DNA from: Lunularia cruciata
Taxonomy: Eukaryota > Streptophyta > Marchantiopsida > Lunulariales > Lunulariaceae
Direction: 5' to 3'
Length of the DNA stretch: 64,000 bases
NCBI GenBank assembly: GCA_948567375.1
Contig: OX419762.1
Location: 5,338,001-5,402,000, forward strand
Below the pieces are notes generated by a model. It ran no database searches. It was given only the letters and a program-made list of their open reading frames with translations, and was not told where the DNA came from. Positions 38,371-51,961 of this stretch are shown here, piece after piece; within the stretch, counting starts at the first letter, position 1; the number at the start of each line of letters is the position of its first letter. The position numbers were made by a program, and so were the translations under genes.

Positions 38371-39204
38371 CCGGTAAAAAGCGTATAGTTTTTAGTCTTT
38401 TGTGTTAATTGTCTCTTTCCTATTTAGCTACTCTATTTCCATTTTTAGAAATCAATTTCATGGGCCTTGTTTAATACTTATTCTGGTGGGTCTTTCTACA
38501 TATGAACATGATGAACTTAATCCCATAATATTCCTATACAATTTACATTTGAGACCCCAAATGACTGTCATTTGAATAAAGGAAACTAGAAGACTCGTTC
38601 GGTCATACATATGTCATATCTTTCCCTCAAATCCATCCTTCATTGTCCTCATATGTAAATGTGAGCAAAAAAAGTAGAGAATTGACATGTATTAAAATAA
38701 ATTACAAGGACTTAAATTTTGTATATCTTGTTTTAAAGATCCATAGGGAAGACTTTTTCTTTATTTCTTTCTTTGTTTTGGCCCTTTGGATCCCTTTTCC
38801 ATAAACAACGATAAATGGTCCCAAATATGGGTCCATATGGATTCTTCTCTAATTTTCTCAGGGATCTATTTTTACGCTGAAAAGCTACGGGTGGCCAAGA
38901 GGTCATATCTGCAAGTCGCGCGTGTTTGTCCATTTCGTGCCTATTCCACTGTTGAGCGAGAAGTCCTCTCTTAACTCAACTCTCATGAATGGTTGAGTTA
39001 TCACCTGTTTGAATTGAAATTGAAATCTGAAATTTGAACTTTGGACTTTTACGGAAAAGAGAACTTTCGTGTAAAGCTTCATGCGCTCTTCTCCCTAAGT
39101 GAAAAATCAAACTGAGTAGAGATCACAATAGTGTTGGGAGTAAAAATGCACACAAAGTTAGATAAAGAGAGAGTTGTTATAGAAAAAGAAGGACGAGCGC
39201 TTAG
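38371..39204. other. Intergenic, no gene recognised
   Basis: Moderate A+T sequence; no recognisable coding domain, RNA gene or terminal repeat on either strand. Confidence 0.4.
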
Positions 39205-39272
39205 CAAAAATGAAGGATGGGAAGACCCCATCAAGCCGTACAAGGGAGAGATGAAAAAGGTAAAATGGGGCT
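39205..39272 (+). repeat. Dispersed repeat R, copy 2
   Basis: Contains TGAAGGATGGGAAGACCCCA, TCAAGCCGTACAAG and TAAAATGGGGCT. It is the same unit as at 43588-43664 in reverse orientation, which has all three blocks in the mirrored order. Confidence 0.65.
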
Positions 39273-40529
39273 AAACCCCAATAGAGTCGTATGAGTTCGA
39301 AGAAGTCGAATATGTACTCTGAAATCCTAATAATGAGTTTGTGTGATCTTCATTAGCTAAAAATAGTTCAAGTTTTGAAGACGATGGGAAGAGTCAGAAG
39401 AGAAAATTGCTAATTTGTATGGTGTTGTGAGATTGCTTCACTATTTAGAAAGACATCAATATTTTGCAAAGAGCAATGACTTTTATCAGAACTTCTTCAT
39501 AATCTTTTATTCTCATCTTTCAAGCAAACGGTGAGGATGAATCACAGATTATTCTGTGTTTTATTAGATTGCATTTAAAGTAATTTGGTATTTCATAGTA
39601 GAGCTCTACACAAGTATGTCCTTTTATAATGGAAGTTTGCTCTAACTTTGGATAAGTTAGGGAATGGAGCATCTTTATCACGATGTCTTCTTGTTTCTTG
39701 TTTGGGGAGTTTGGATAGGGTGAACGTTTTCACCAAGTGGATATTGGCCATGATTGGAGCATATTGACGAAATAAATAAAATACAAAAAAGGCAGATTTA
39801 AGCATAAAGTTTGGTAGCTAGACGTTGAAGAGAGAATGTTGGAATTTGGAGCATATGCGGCCAAGAGGGTTTCTTGGATACATTAGGGGGTTTCAGAGAT
39901 AGTTTTAATGGAGGTTTACGGGATAAATAAAAAAACTTTGTAATTTTTTTTAGTGAACTTTGTAAAGAGATGAGGTGCTAATAAATGAACATCTCGTAAA
40001 TTGTTTTATGGTATATCACATGCAATTTGTGTTCATTTAAAAAAATAAGGCACTATAATATGGATGTTTAGGATTGTCTAGGTGAAATAAATGATTGTCA
40101 AAAGAGATGATATGGCTTCTTGAGAGTGTTTCCATGTATTTTTGGTGGGTGATTCTTAGAGTGGGATTTATGAAATTTTTTGGCGGATCCAAAATGCCGG
40201 TCTCAACTATTCAAATTCAAATTCACCATCTGCAAATGCGAATGTTATGTGCAAATGCTCTTCTCAGCAAACTAAACTAGTGGGTTTTGTAGTTTTACAT
40301 TGGTGTGGTGGTTCATTTCCATAGATTAGTGTGGCAAGGGAGATAGAGCGAGTTATGGTAAATGATTCACATCGTCTTTTGGTAAGCAAGAAATTAATTG
40401 AAGTTTGAGGAATTTTACTCCAAAAGAGCGACAAAAATTTGGCAAAAGGAAATCAAAAACCTAATTGCAATGTAGGCTCACAGTTGGCTGCAAAATCAAC
40501 GTGCAATATCAAGCGGCTACCAGTGGCAA

Positions 40530-40690
40530 CGAGCAAACTAACAATGTCAATGAGTGGCTATGAGTGGCTATGAGTGCCAATGAGCGGCTACGGGTGCCAT
40601 CTAGCGGCTATGAGCAACGAGGAGCAGACTAACAACAGCAAGGAGCTGCTTTGGGCGTCAACGAGCAGCGTCAAGCAGCGATGGGAAAAA
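40530..40690 (+). repeat. Degenerate short tandem repeat
   Basis: Repeated near-12-base units of the type AATGAGTGGCTA / TATGAGTGGC / AACGAGCAG over about 160 bases. No coding sense recognised. Confidence 0.5.
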
Positions 40691-41720
40691 TCCCATTTAA
40701 TCTTAAATCAACATATTAATAAATTAACACATTACACCGGGCGGTGATTGGTGTAGACCACGTTCACCCTAAACCAAACACCTTAATAACCTTAATATGT
40801 AATTAATGCATTACTGTGTGACAATGGAAAAATCCATATCCTCTATTTTCTACAAACCACCTCTTATGGAGTTTGTTAATAGTAAGGAACTTGGCCAGAA
40901 CTCCACAGTGGTACTCTTTCGTCCTCCTGCCCGCACCCCGTACCAGTTTAGTCAACGCCTTGTATTAATCTATATGAAAATATATATAGCTTCGTAAAAC
41001 TATTTCTGAAACCCCTTATTGGTCTCATTGACCACAGTATACTTCCCTTATCCCAGCATGCCATTTCTTCGCAAACAGCTTCCCATCAACGTGCGTAGGT
41101 AATGTGTTATCATAAGAAAAAAGGACTCTCTATTATTTTACAAGAATGCTTGGTAGTTATCACGCCGTAACATACTTTTAAAATCTCATATATGTCTTCA
41201 CTAACTAATAATCATCTATTTGAGCACATTCAATACTTGCTTAGAGATTCAGGTTATGCAATTCAAGATCATTTATTTTCTTTCTTATTGTATTTCCGAC
41301 GGAGATATAATAGAAAATATCCTAATATTATGTGTTACTGTGGTAATACGTGTAGCTAATGGGCGAAACTTTCGAGTTGAGTGTGGTTTTATTTTAACAA
41401 CTTCATACTCAATTGAAGAATAGTAGAGAGAAAATGTGCAGTTGGTACAACAGATCACATGTTGTGCTCTATCTCCAGCTTTTGCTTGACCGGAGGTGGT
41501 GATGGGATAATTCTATCCAATCATTGTCATTGAGATCTTGGGGGATCTGGTCGTTGAGAGAGAGAGAGAATGTCGAGTATGTAATCCTCTCATTGACATT
41601 AGAAGGGCGGGACAAGCTTTAAGAAATAGAGTACAAAGGTTTTGCTTGGATTTCAATGAGGTTTGAAAGAAAGTTTATAAAGACTACAACATTACAATCT
41701 AGTTTTTTCCATATCACTTT

Positions 41721-41848
41721 TAAAATTAATGCTTATTTTATAACTAATAATTAGAGGCATAAATTGGAATAATATTTTTTTTTCTTAAAATTTAATGCTT
41801 AGTTTGTAACTAATAATTAGAGGCACAACTTGGAATAAAATTTTTTTC
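41721..41848 (+). repeat. Tandem duplication of about 63 bp
   Basis: Two neighbouring units share AATTAATGCTTA/AATTTAATGCTTA, TAACTAATAATTAGAGGCA and TTGGAATAA followed by a T run. The first is 41721-41783 and the second 41784-41848. Confidence 0.75.
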
Positions 41849-43001
41849 ATTTTTTAATGGTTATTATATTATTGCAAAGTCTCTCACAGAAATAACAGGA
41901 TTTTTTGTTTGAAATTATTCCTTACATCGCATCATAGATTGATTTATTATTCAAGTAAATGGAAATGTTGTACAGTCATTTTTTGCTATTAGAAGTAGAG
42001 TTCACAGATCCTCAACTGTATAGCGTAGCAAAGTTGGTTCTCCTCAACAACATAATCATTAGGCCAAACCTAGGATTTTTAGAATTTTAGGAAACATGTA
42101 ATATGAACCTTGTATAGATACAATGCAACCTGTTTAACTTTATAGCAGAATTGAATCCAAAGAATATTCTAGTATTAAGAACACAAGAACACTAATACTA
42201 CTCTACTCATGGTCATGATTGTCTTCAACACAAAATGTATAAAAATATAAAACAACAAGGAAAGGAAATTTGAGTGTTAATGTACACTCAAGTTCACTCA
42301 AAATATGTACATTCAACGCGGAAGGCTAATACACACTCAATTGCAACCAAGAAAATTTTTAGCCAATCATTGAATTGAAGAAAGAAGTTGATAGATTCTT
42401 TCTACATCGAACTAAGTATCTTTACTTCATTAATCTCCGAGGCTATAATACTCAATGGATTGCATTGATTTTTGTCCAAGAAGAAGAGGGGATGTGCATA
42501 GAATGAGGAAACCTAGGAGAAATCAACTAGCATAATAATTTAGGGATTTTTTCAATGGTTCAAGTAAGTAAGTAGTATTTTCCTTGGAAAGGAAGTTATA
42601 TTCTTTAGGGCTTTGTTCTATTACCTTCAGAATATGCTGAATCATTGATCGTGGAATTGCTGAATTGCCTCGATTTGTTAAATCACTTTCAATAGGTGAT
42701 TCTTCTCCCAAGGCAGAAATTGCCTTGGAAGGCAATGCTCGAAGGTGTACGGCTCGATGGGGGTCAACAAACCTTTTTAAGAAAAACACGACCATTTTTA
42801 GAAACGACAAAAGGGAAGGGGAGATTCTTCGTTGTCCTCGGGGTCCCTTCTTCTTCTGCTTAACTTTTTCTCGTCAAAGTGGATCCGTTCCCCTATCCTT
42901 TTATTCCCGGCCTTTTTTCCATGCTTCCTTTATCTCTGTGTCTTTGCTTTTGGGGTATCCTTTTGTTCTCAAGTTTTCTCATACCGATACTAATCGGGCT
43001 T

Positions 43002-43084
43002 AGCCCCATTTTACCTTTCTGTCTCGTCCTTATACGGCTTCACGGTGTCTTCCCTCCTTTGTGCTTTTTACGCTATCGCCTTTT
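43002..43084 (-). repeat. Dispersed repeat R, copy 3
   Basis: On + it reads TAGCCCCATTTTACC ... TACGGCTTCACGGTGTCTTCC ending near TATCGCCTTTTAC; it is the inverse of the copies at 1947 and 39205, and same strand as 43588. Confidence 0.6.
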
Positions 43085-43262
43085 ACTTACTTACATTTAT
43101 TCTCAAAAATGCTGGACAAGTGCTGCTGCTTTTGGGAATACTCTGACGTTTATGAAGTATCAGTCACGATTTGTTCGATCCCTTTCGGAAAGGACCGACT
43201 TCTTTGTTTGGTTGAGTGGAATAAGCATGCGATTCGGTGGCAAAAGAATGAATCTGTGCCAT

Positions 43263-43318
43263 CCTTCTTGTTATCCTGCGCGGCCAAAAAGAGGCCACCA
43301 AGTAGGATAACAAGAAGG
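43263..43318. repeat. Perfect 15-bp inverted repeat with inner GGCC pair
   Basis: CCTTCTTGTTATCCT (43263-43277) pairs with AGGATAACAAGAAGG (43304-43318). Inside, GCGGCC and GAGGCC add a second short stem around AAAAA. It could be a relic of a small foldback element. Confidence 0.75.
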
Positions 43319-43341
43319 TTGGTAAGACCCCATCGATCCTA

Positions 43342-43377
43342 CGCCTTGTTCGCCTTGGTCGCCTTGGTCGCCTTGTT
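43342..43377 (+). repeat. Four tandem copies of a 9-bp unit
   Basis: CGCCTTGTT CGCCTTGGT and two more units; 3n length, low complexity. Confidence 0.75.
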
Positions 43378-43587
43378 CTGTGAGAGAAGTTCGCCATGTT
43401 CTTTACATGTTTAGTCGTCCAAGTCTGATCGGCGCAGAGGCCAAAGCAGGGTGCAAGCAGAGTAGCACGTTGACCGGCAGTTGAAGGAGGTACAGATCTA
43501 CTACAAGAGAGTACCTACTTCGTGGAAGCTAACTTTTCTCTATGTACGGGTTTCAAGATGATCTCCAACGTGAAGAAATTGAGTCCT

Positions 43588-43664
43588 AGCCCCATTTTAC
43601 CTTGTACGGCTTGACTTGATGGGGTCTTCCCTTCCTTCATTGTGTTCTACGTTGTTGCCTTTCC
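43588..43664 (-). repeat. Dispersed repeat R, copy 4 (fullest)
   Basis: Contains, on +, AGCCCCATTTTACC, TTGTACGGCTTGACTTGAT, GGGGTCTTCCCTTCCTTCAT and GTTCTACGTTGTTGCC. All other copies share subsets in the same order. Confidence 0.65.
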
Positions 43665-44280
43665 CACTTGAAGAAACACGGCACGTAAACCTACGAAGGG
43701 TTTCGAAAATCCTTGGGCATATTGACTGAATCTACGGAACTTTTACTGTAGCTTTCTCGAATTTATGAATTCACTCTAAGCTAATTTAGTACCAGTTGTG
43801 CAATTCTTCAGTTGATTTCGAAAAGAATGACCCCCATGTGCAGCAGACAAAGAATATAGTGTAAATTGAGCTTGACCTTTCCAACTTCAGACTTTCTTTT
43901 GACCCAAGTAGTGAAAACGAAGAGCACGAGCGACGGGCGGAATGATCGTCACTGATTTGTGAGAGGTCGTGGTGAGTTCAAAGTTCCTGGTTATGATGGT
44001 AATATGGTGACTTATGTCAAGGCTAAGTAGTTTGGGCAGATCGGATACTCTGTTCTCTCCAAACAAAATACTCAATCTGCGAAAATCTAAGTTTGTTTGT
44101 GGTTCTGGTTCTGTTCACCTTTTACCGATTCGAGAAGAACAAGGACTACTTGAGGACGGTTTATTGCACATTGTATACTCATATGAGCTCTGCCCATTTC
44201 TTACTTGATACGTCGCTCATGCGTAGACATGTTGACTTACGTTTACACGGATTGACTTATAGTCAATTTTTAAGATTGAG

Positions 44281-44481
44281 GTTTGGCTGCGTTGAAATGA
44301 TCCAGTGACTTTAACGAACGGCCCAAAACTCCATACAAACCTAACAGAACAAGTAAACCAGAAGTAGTGCTTACTTTCGCAGGCAAAATTTTCCGAAGTA
44401 TTGCCTGCTTCGAAACGAGTGAGTATTGGCTACGCGAAAAGATCCAGTGACTCCAACGACCAGCTCAAAGCTCCATACAAC
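44281..44481 (+). repeat. Direct repeat of about 60 bp, 144 bp apart
   Basis: 44281-44340 and 44425-44481 share TTGGCT(G/A)CG, GATCCAGTGACT, AACGA and CTCCATACAA. Confidence 0.7.
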
Positions 44482-44732
44482 CAGCTATAAAATGTCATAC
44501 GGCATCCATTCTAGACCTTATACATGTAGACACCACTAAGAAAATGCCTCATTGATGGGCTTGCCTTCTTTGAGATAAGAAGCAAAGAATATAACCTATC
44601 GAGTTTGAACTGTTTGGAGTGGGGAACTGAAAAAACTCGCAAATTGAGCCAGAGTGGAATTTTGTTATGACTGCACAAAGAAAACCTCATTGACATATGG
44701 CATTTTCGGAATCCGTAAAGGTCCCGCAAAGA

Positions 44733-44822
44733 ATTTTATGTTTACCCATAAAATTATTTAGGGGTTGTGTGCATGGATATACAAGATTTTACGTGCAAGA
44801 TCCCGTAACCGTAAATTATGTA
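44733..44822 (-). repeat. Right arm of a possible long inverted repeat
   Basis: Mirror of 37247-37345 (see that entry): TTTACCCATAAAATT, GGTTGTGTG, GCATGG and CCCGTAA in inverse order on +. Confidence 0.4.
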
Positions 44823-45479
44823 TGGATCACAATTTTTATTAACCATAGAGTTTTACTGGTTATGTTGCCCCTCCTGCAAGTTATAATTAACCCGTAAGTA
44901 TTAAAGAGGATCCTTAAATCAAACTTGAATGAAAAGGAGTCCAAGTGTCATGAGGGGAGAATCTGAGATTCCAAATGCTTGAAACTCTGCCATGAACCTC
45001 CATGACTAAAACCTGAACCACCGTCAAACTCGATCACAAAAACCTGAACTATGGGGTGTATTCTCTCGGTAGGATTTGAGATTTGTTTCTAGGGTGAGAT
45101 GCTAAAGTGTCCCATTGTAGCACATGGCAAATCTTTGTGAAAGAAATTAAAAAAATCCATGAGGTTAGGGACGGGGAAGGTGAATCCTATTTTAATGAAT
45201 TGGGAATTAGACGAGGAGGGGGATTTGGGAACATTGGATGAGCAATGGAGTGACAACGAGTCTGACGAGTATGGAATAGAAGTAAATGAAGTACTTATGA
45301 GGGGGTGGGATTTGATTCATTTGGATAGGTACTTGTTGGAAAGGAATGTAATACACCAAAGAACAAATTTGTTTGTAAATGTATTCTAAATCTCAATCCC
45401 CATTCATTTAGACAGCTCGTGTGAATGGAAGTTGAATTGTTTCATTGTTTATTGTCACTCATTAGAGATAATGAAGTTT

Positions 45480-45900
45480 TCAAGAAGAGAGATTTGTAGA
45501 AAGTCCAGACCCCTATGTGGTTGCAATTGGTTGTGATGCTTGACAAATTTGGTAATAATGAAAATGGTGCATGTGTGGCCAAAGGCACTAATCTGTTGGG
45601 GGATTAGTTTAGGAGCTACAACCAAATTTACTAATAAAATTATTACCATTGTTGTATCCACTCTTTGGAAAGAAGAAGCTTTGCCTAACAGAGAGGAGAG
45701 AACTAGAATTTCCAAGGTGTTTGCATTGTTTCACATATGTGTTGCATTGGTGGATGAGACTTTATTCTCTTTAATGAAAGGACCCAAAGTGAATGGAGAA
45801 TTTTATTTTAGTAAGAAGTGTTCATACTCTATCAACAAGCAAGTAATATGTGTTGATATGCACTAATCACTCATTTTTTATGAGGTTAGTGAGAAGAGTG
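45480..45900 (+). pseudogene. PIF/Harbinger-type transposase remnant
   Basis: Frame pieces read FGNNENGACVAKGTNLLGIS, then ...ATTKFTNKIITIVVSTLWKE, then NREERTRISKVFALFHICVA, and finally VDETLFSLMKGPKVNGEFYF followed by SKKCSYSINKQVICV. This matches the DDE nuclease family of PIF/Harbinger transposases, where a conserved V-D-G/E-T segment holding the first catalytic Asp precedes Y-F/H-S-R-K...Y-S-I-N-x-Q-x-x-C-D. Here the last motif has V in place of the usual D after C. The frame shifts inside the first part (after ...KGTNLLGIS) and stops at 45864-45866, right after DMH. Downstream sequence to about 46700 has no clear continuation. Terminal repeats were not found. It is a decayed plain DNA transposon. 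Confidence 0.65.
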
Positions 45901-47999
45901 TAAGTTATTTGAGTTCCATCTTAGGTTTCATTTGATGTTGAATTTGGTTACATTTGGTGAGTGCTGAAGTGAAATGTGTGATCATTGTAGGGATGTTGGG
46001 ATCTTGCTACAATATAACTTGCATTAAGAAATCACCATTGTATGGATTTCAATTGAGGAGGGTCTAATGACTTTTGAGCACCATCGATAGCTCTTAAGCA
46101 ATGCAAATTATGTAGTCCTAAGTCATTTGGTCTTCTCTTTCAAGCAAGCATGTACAAAAGAAAAAATATATTTTAATTAATGTGTTGCTAATATCAACTT
46201 TATCAATGAACATTGTATTGGAGTGTTGAAGTCATTGTGATATTTATTGTTGGAATTGAAAGTGCAATTGAAAAGTAAGAATTGAAATTTATATCTCATG
46301 AAGTGGATCAATTGTTAAATCATGTTGCAAATAGGGTGGATATATGTGTATGTGGATAGAAGATGAGGAGGAAATAGAGTACCATCAAGAATTGGATAGA
46401 GAGCAATGAGATAAAAAAGTCATTTAGTATTCATGCAAGGGAGGAAACTAGAGAGAAAGTTATGCAAATGTGTACAACTTTCAATTGCCAAGTGGGTGGC
46501 ATTATGAATCCTCAATAAAATGAAATTTTATTTTGTGCAATTGCATCAATTCACTTGATGTTGATTCATGTATTGGATTCTTCTTGGATTTTTTATCAAT
46601 GGAGTATTTCTAAAATTGGGGTTACAATATGCTCATGGATTTTGAATGACAATATAGTGTTACTCAAGAGAAGAAAAAATTTGAAATTTATGACTAATAG
46701 ATTTGGACACTAAATATTAAAATTTGGGATGAGAGATTTGGATACTTGGAGTGGCAAACATGGATATTGATGAGGTGAATATGGTTCCACAAATGAAGAA
46801 TATAGATTTCTATGGTCTCAAGATTCCACAATTGAACCACTCAGACCATGAAAATTTTGTGAGGAATATGGATTCTCCACTATAAAATGCAAGATATCTA
46901 AAGCCTCATTGTAGTTCATCATAGGTGATTGTATTACAATTTCTCAAATTTTGAGAGATCCATTCTCAATTTCAATTTTAAGTTTGTCTTAAGATCAAAG
47001 TTAGGAAGAGAAGAACCACCTTCAAAGAACTTTTGCAAGAAAGAGAGAGGAGAGAAAGAGAAGAGCAATTTTGCAAGAAGTAGAGAGGAAGGAATGGCAA
47101 ACATTGGAGATTACAAGAGAGTTTTTGATATGTCAAACATGGAGGACTTTAAAGAGTGAGATTGGATAATTGACCATGCTATATAGGTAAACTAACTATA
47201 TGATATTTATCAATGGCTAGGCTAAAAAAAAACCAGATTTGTGACATTGTGCAATCAATTTGTGAAGTGGATCTGGACTTGATGGGTCTCAAAATTAACA
47301 TTGGGATCCTTATCCCAACATTGGGTAAGGAATCCCATCAAGTTGAGAAATACCAATAGGATCCCAAGTGAGACCTGTCTTGAGATCCCCTAAGCAAGAT
47401 CTCAAGTTATTTTATCTTGTCCACAAGCGACCCCTATGTTTTTTGCAGTTTCTAACTATGTCTTTGCATTTCTAGCAATTATTGAGTTTTGTCAAACTAT
47501 TTCTCAAAATCACGTTATGTATAGAGTTTGTTAGCACATGAGATGCTAGCATACACACAAACATGATGCATGGACACCCCTTAACTTTGGCACTTGGGCC
47601 AATATGGAATGCCTTTGTTTTGCAAGTTGGGACATCCAAAAAGTATAGAGTGGTGTTGTAATTGTGGGTGTACAATTGATTTCTTGTGAGAGATCTCATA
47701 GCAAAATGACACTTCATAGAAAAATGGGTATATATTGCATGGAGATCATTTTCCATATGTTTAACGTAGTCTTTGCACCAACTAGGCATCCATGGCATGT
47801 GGTGCTCAACATGAAGATGAAGGTAGAGAGGACTAGAGAGGACTATGACTGGAGAGAGGTAATGTTGATAGTAACCAAGGTAGAGTTGGTTTTCATGCAA
47901 AAGCAATTGAGTCACCCAAATGGTAAAAGTTACAAGTAAAATTTTGTTTGATAGTTCCTCACCCATCTATTCTTGAAAAGTGGAGTCATAGGAGAGGAT

Positions 48000-48000
<1 letters not shown>
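45901..48000. other. Decayed repeat DNA, no gene recognised
   Basis: Low-complexity, stop-rich sequence on both strands. A frame at 46929-47159 (+) is Lys/Glu-rich (KKERGEKEKSNFARSREEG) without a known domain. A frame on - at 47472-47966 shows no domain I can name. The left part may still be the tail of the Harbinger remnant. Confidence 0.35.
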
Positions 48001-50350
<2,350 letters not shown>

Positions 50351-51636
50351 CATTTGAGAATTCACTCCCTCTTCTTGTTAAGCATGAGCTTATATCCTTG
50401 AATTGAATGCACTTGGACTTCTACCACATGAGTTTTTTTTCAAACATATGAGTTGTTTTGAAATACACTTTGTCTTTTTCAACAACATGATTGGTTTTAC
50501 AGTGTACTTGGACTTTTACCACATGATTTCTTTTTCAATCACATGGTCTTTTTCAATTTAGAATTTATATAAACCCATATTTAAGTTTTTTAAATCATTT
50601 CTTGTTTGTTATACTGAACCTAGTCAGGTGAGCAAGACCTCTAACAACCCCACTTTGGCAAACAAGGCACTTCCAACCCCACTCAAGCAAATGAGACCCC
50701 TCTTAACTCCTACCTTATCCAAGACCTACAAGCAATCTCTTGTCCTTTCCAAACATGCAACCTGGTCCAATGCTACCAATGACTCCTCATTTGTCCCAAG
50801 CCTTTGAGCAATCCTGTTTGGCTCTCGACTTGAGAGAAATACCTCATCTGGCTCTTGGCCTTAGGAGCAATTCCTCATCTATATCAATGCCCTTGGGAAA
50901 TCACTCACCTAGGCTAACCTTAACAACATTCTTTTTCAGACTTTCCCCTTTTCACTAGATTGAAAATGATGCATGTACAATTAGCAAATGTGCTACATTT
51001 CATCCCTTGCATACATTTTAGTTCACATTCACTAAACTAATTCACATTCATAAACTCATCCACATTGAAATTTTTTTATACATAAACTTATTCACATTGA
51101 ACACATTTATATATAATAATTCCTTCTTAGTTATAAAGTGAAACAAAATGTGTATCTCTATCTAGAATTATCATAATTGAAGTCAAAAGCCAAATCCACA
51201 TTATAATCCAGGACTTGGAATTTTGGATCATGGTTGTAAGTATAAGTATTATTTTTTGCACTATCTACAAGAACATGATAACCAATCTCACTAAGCATGC
51301 TCATTAGACTTTCTATTCATTTGTATGTTTTCCTTGCCCGTGCTAATTCCAAGGTTATTGAGTAACTCCTTTATTCACAACTTCTCTACTTTGATCTAAA
51401 TTTAGGCACCTTTTTCCATTTCAGCTTTCACTCTAACTTTCTCTATCTTGGTTGTAAGTTGTGCTTTCATTTCAACCATTCTACATCTTTCCTTGGCTTT
51501 TAGAGATACATACACTCCTAAGTTTTGTATATTTTGTTAGCTCCTTGGAGATTGGAACAAGGGTAGACAAATGGAGTAATCTTTCCTCTACCAACCCTTG
51601 TCCTCTTCGTTCAATCTCATTTTGGTTCTCCATCTT
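50351..51636. other. Intergenic, degenerate short repeats
   Basis: Contains ACTTGGACTT(C/T)TACCACATGA twice (near 50409 and 50497), loose CCAACCCCACT units (50640-50700) and repeated ATTCACATT (51005-51100). No gene recognised. Confidence 0.4.
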
Positions 51637-51961
51637 TGTAATAACATGGAGTTTAGCGATGGAGTTAGTAAGGCTAACAAAGTAAGGATAAGCCAAATTA
51701 GCCTAGAATATTCTAGAAGCATCTAGGAAGCTTATTGGGAAGCTTTTTAACTAGCTTAACTTGCACTCCAAGCAGGTAGCTTCTAGAAGCTTCTAACTAG
51801 CTTAGCTTGCATGCCAAGTAGGCGGCTTTTAGAAGGAAGCTTCTTGAGAAGCTTCTCAAGGGCCTTGTATGCTACCTATAAATACCTAAGCTGAGCTCAT
51901 GCTAGGTATTTAGAGTTTACACACATTCAAGTGTCTCAATGTGATCTTCCATTCTTTTACA
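51637..51961 (+). repeat. 5' LTR of the family-1 element, 325 bp
   Basis: TGTAATAACATGGAGTTTAG start, TTTTACA end. Shortest family-1 LTR here. TATA box TATAAATA at 51877-51884. Confidence 0.88.
51706..51793 (+). promoter_or_regulatory. Heat-shock-element array upstream of LTR TATA box
   Basis: GAAtaTTCtaGAA at 51706-51718 and TTCtaGAAgcTTC at 51781-51793 are perfect three-unit heat shock elements. More GAA/TTC units (AAGGAAGCTTCTTGAGAAGC, near 51835-51853) follow before the TATA box at 51877-51884. Element spacing and closeness to the TATA box fit a heat-shock-factor-driven promoter; activity is inferred. Confidence 0.6.

Larger units (their letters stand above)
42523..43410. other. GC-richer segment with open frames, not identified
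   Basis: An open frame on - (42523-42810) holds a coding-like stretch (IPRSMIQHILKVIEQSPKEY), and overlapping frames on + span 42665-43414. I recognise no domain. The segment also holds a copy of repeat R, a strong inverted repeat and a 9-bp tandem repeat. It may be gene debris carried by a repeat. Confidence 0.25.

Noticed and set aside
43342-43377. CRISPR-like array
   Set aside because: The units are 9 bp and directly adjacent, with no spacers; this is a plain tandem repeat in a plant.
42665-43414. Overlapping frames on + as a host gene
   Set aside because: No domain, no splice chain, and the segment contains repeat R and a hairpin.
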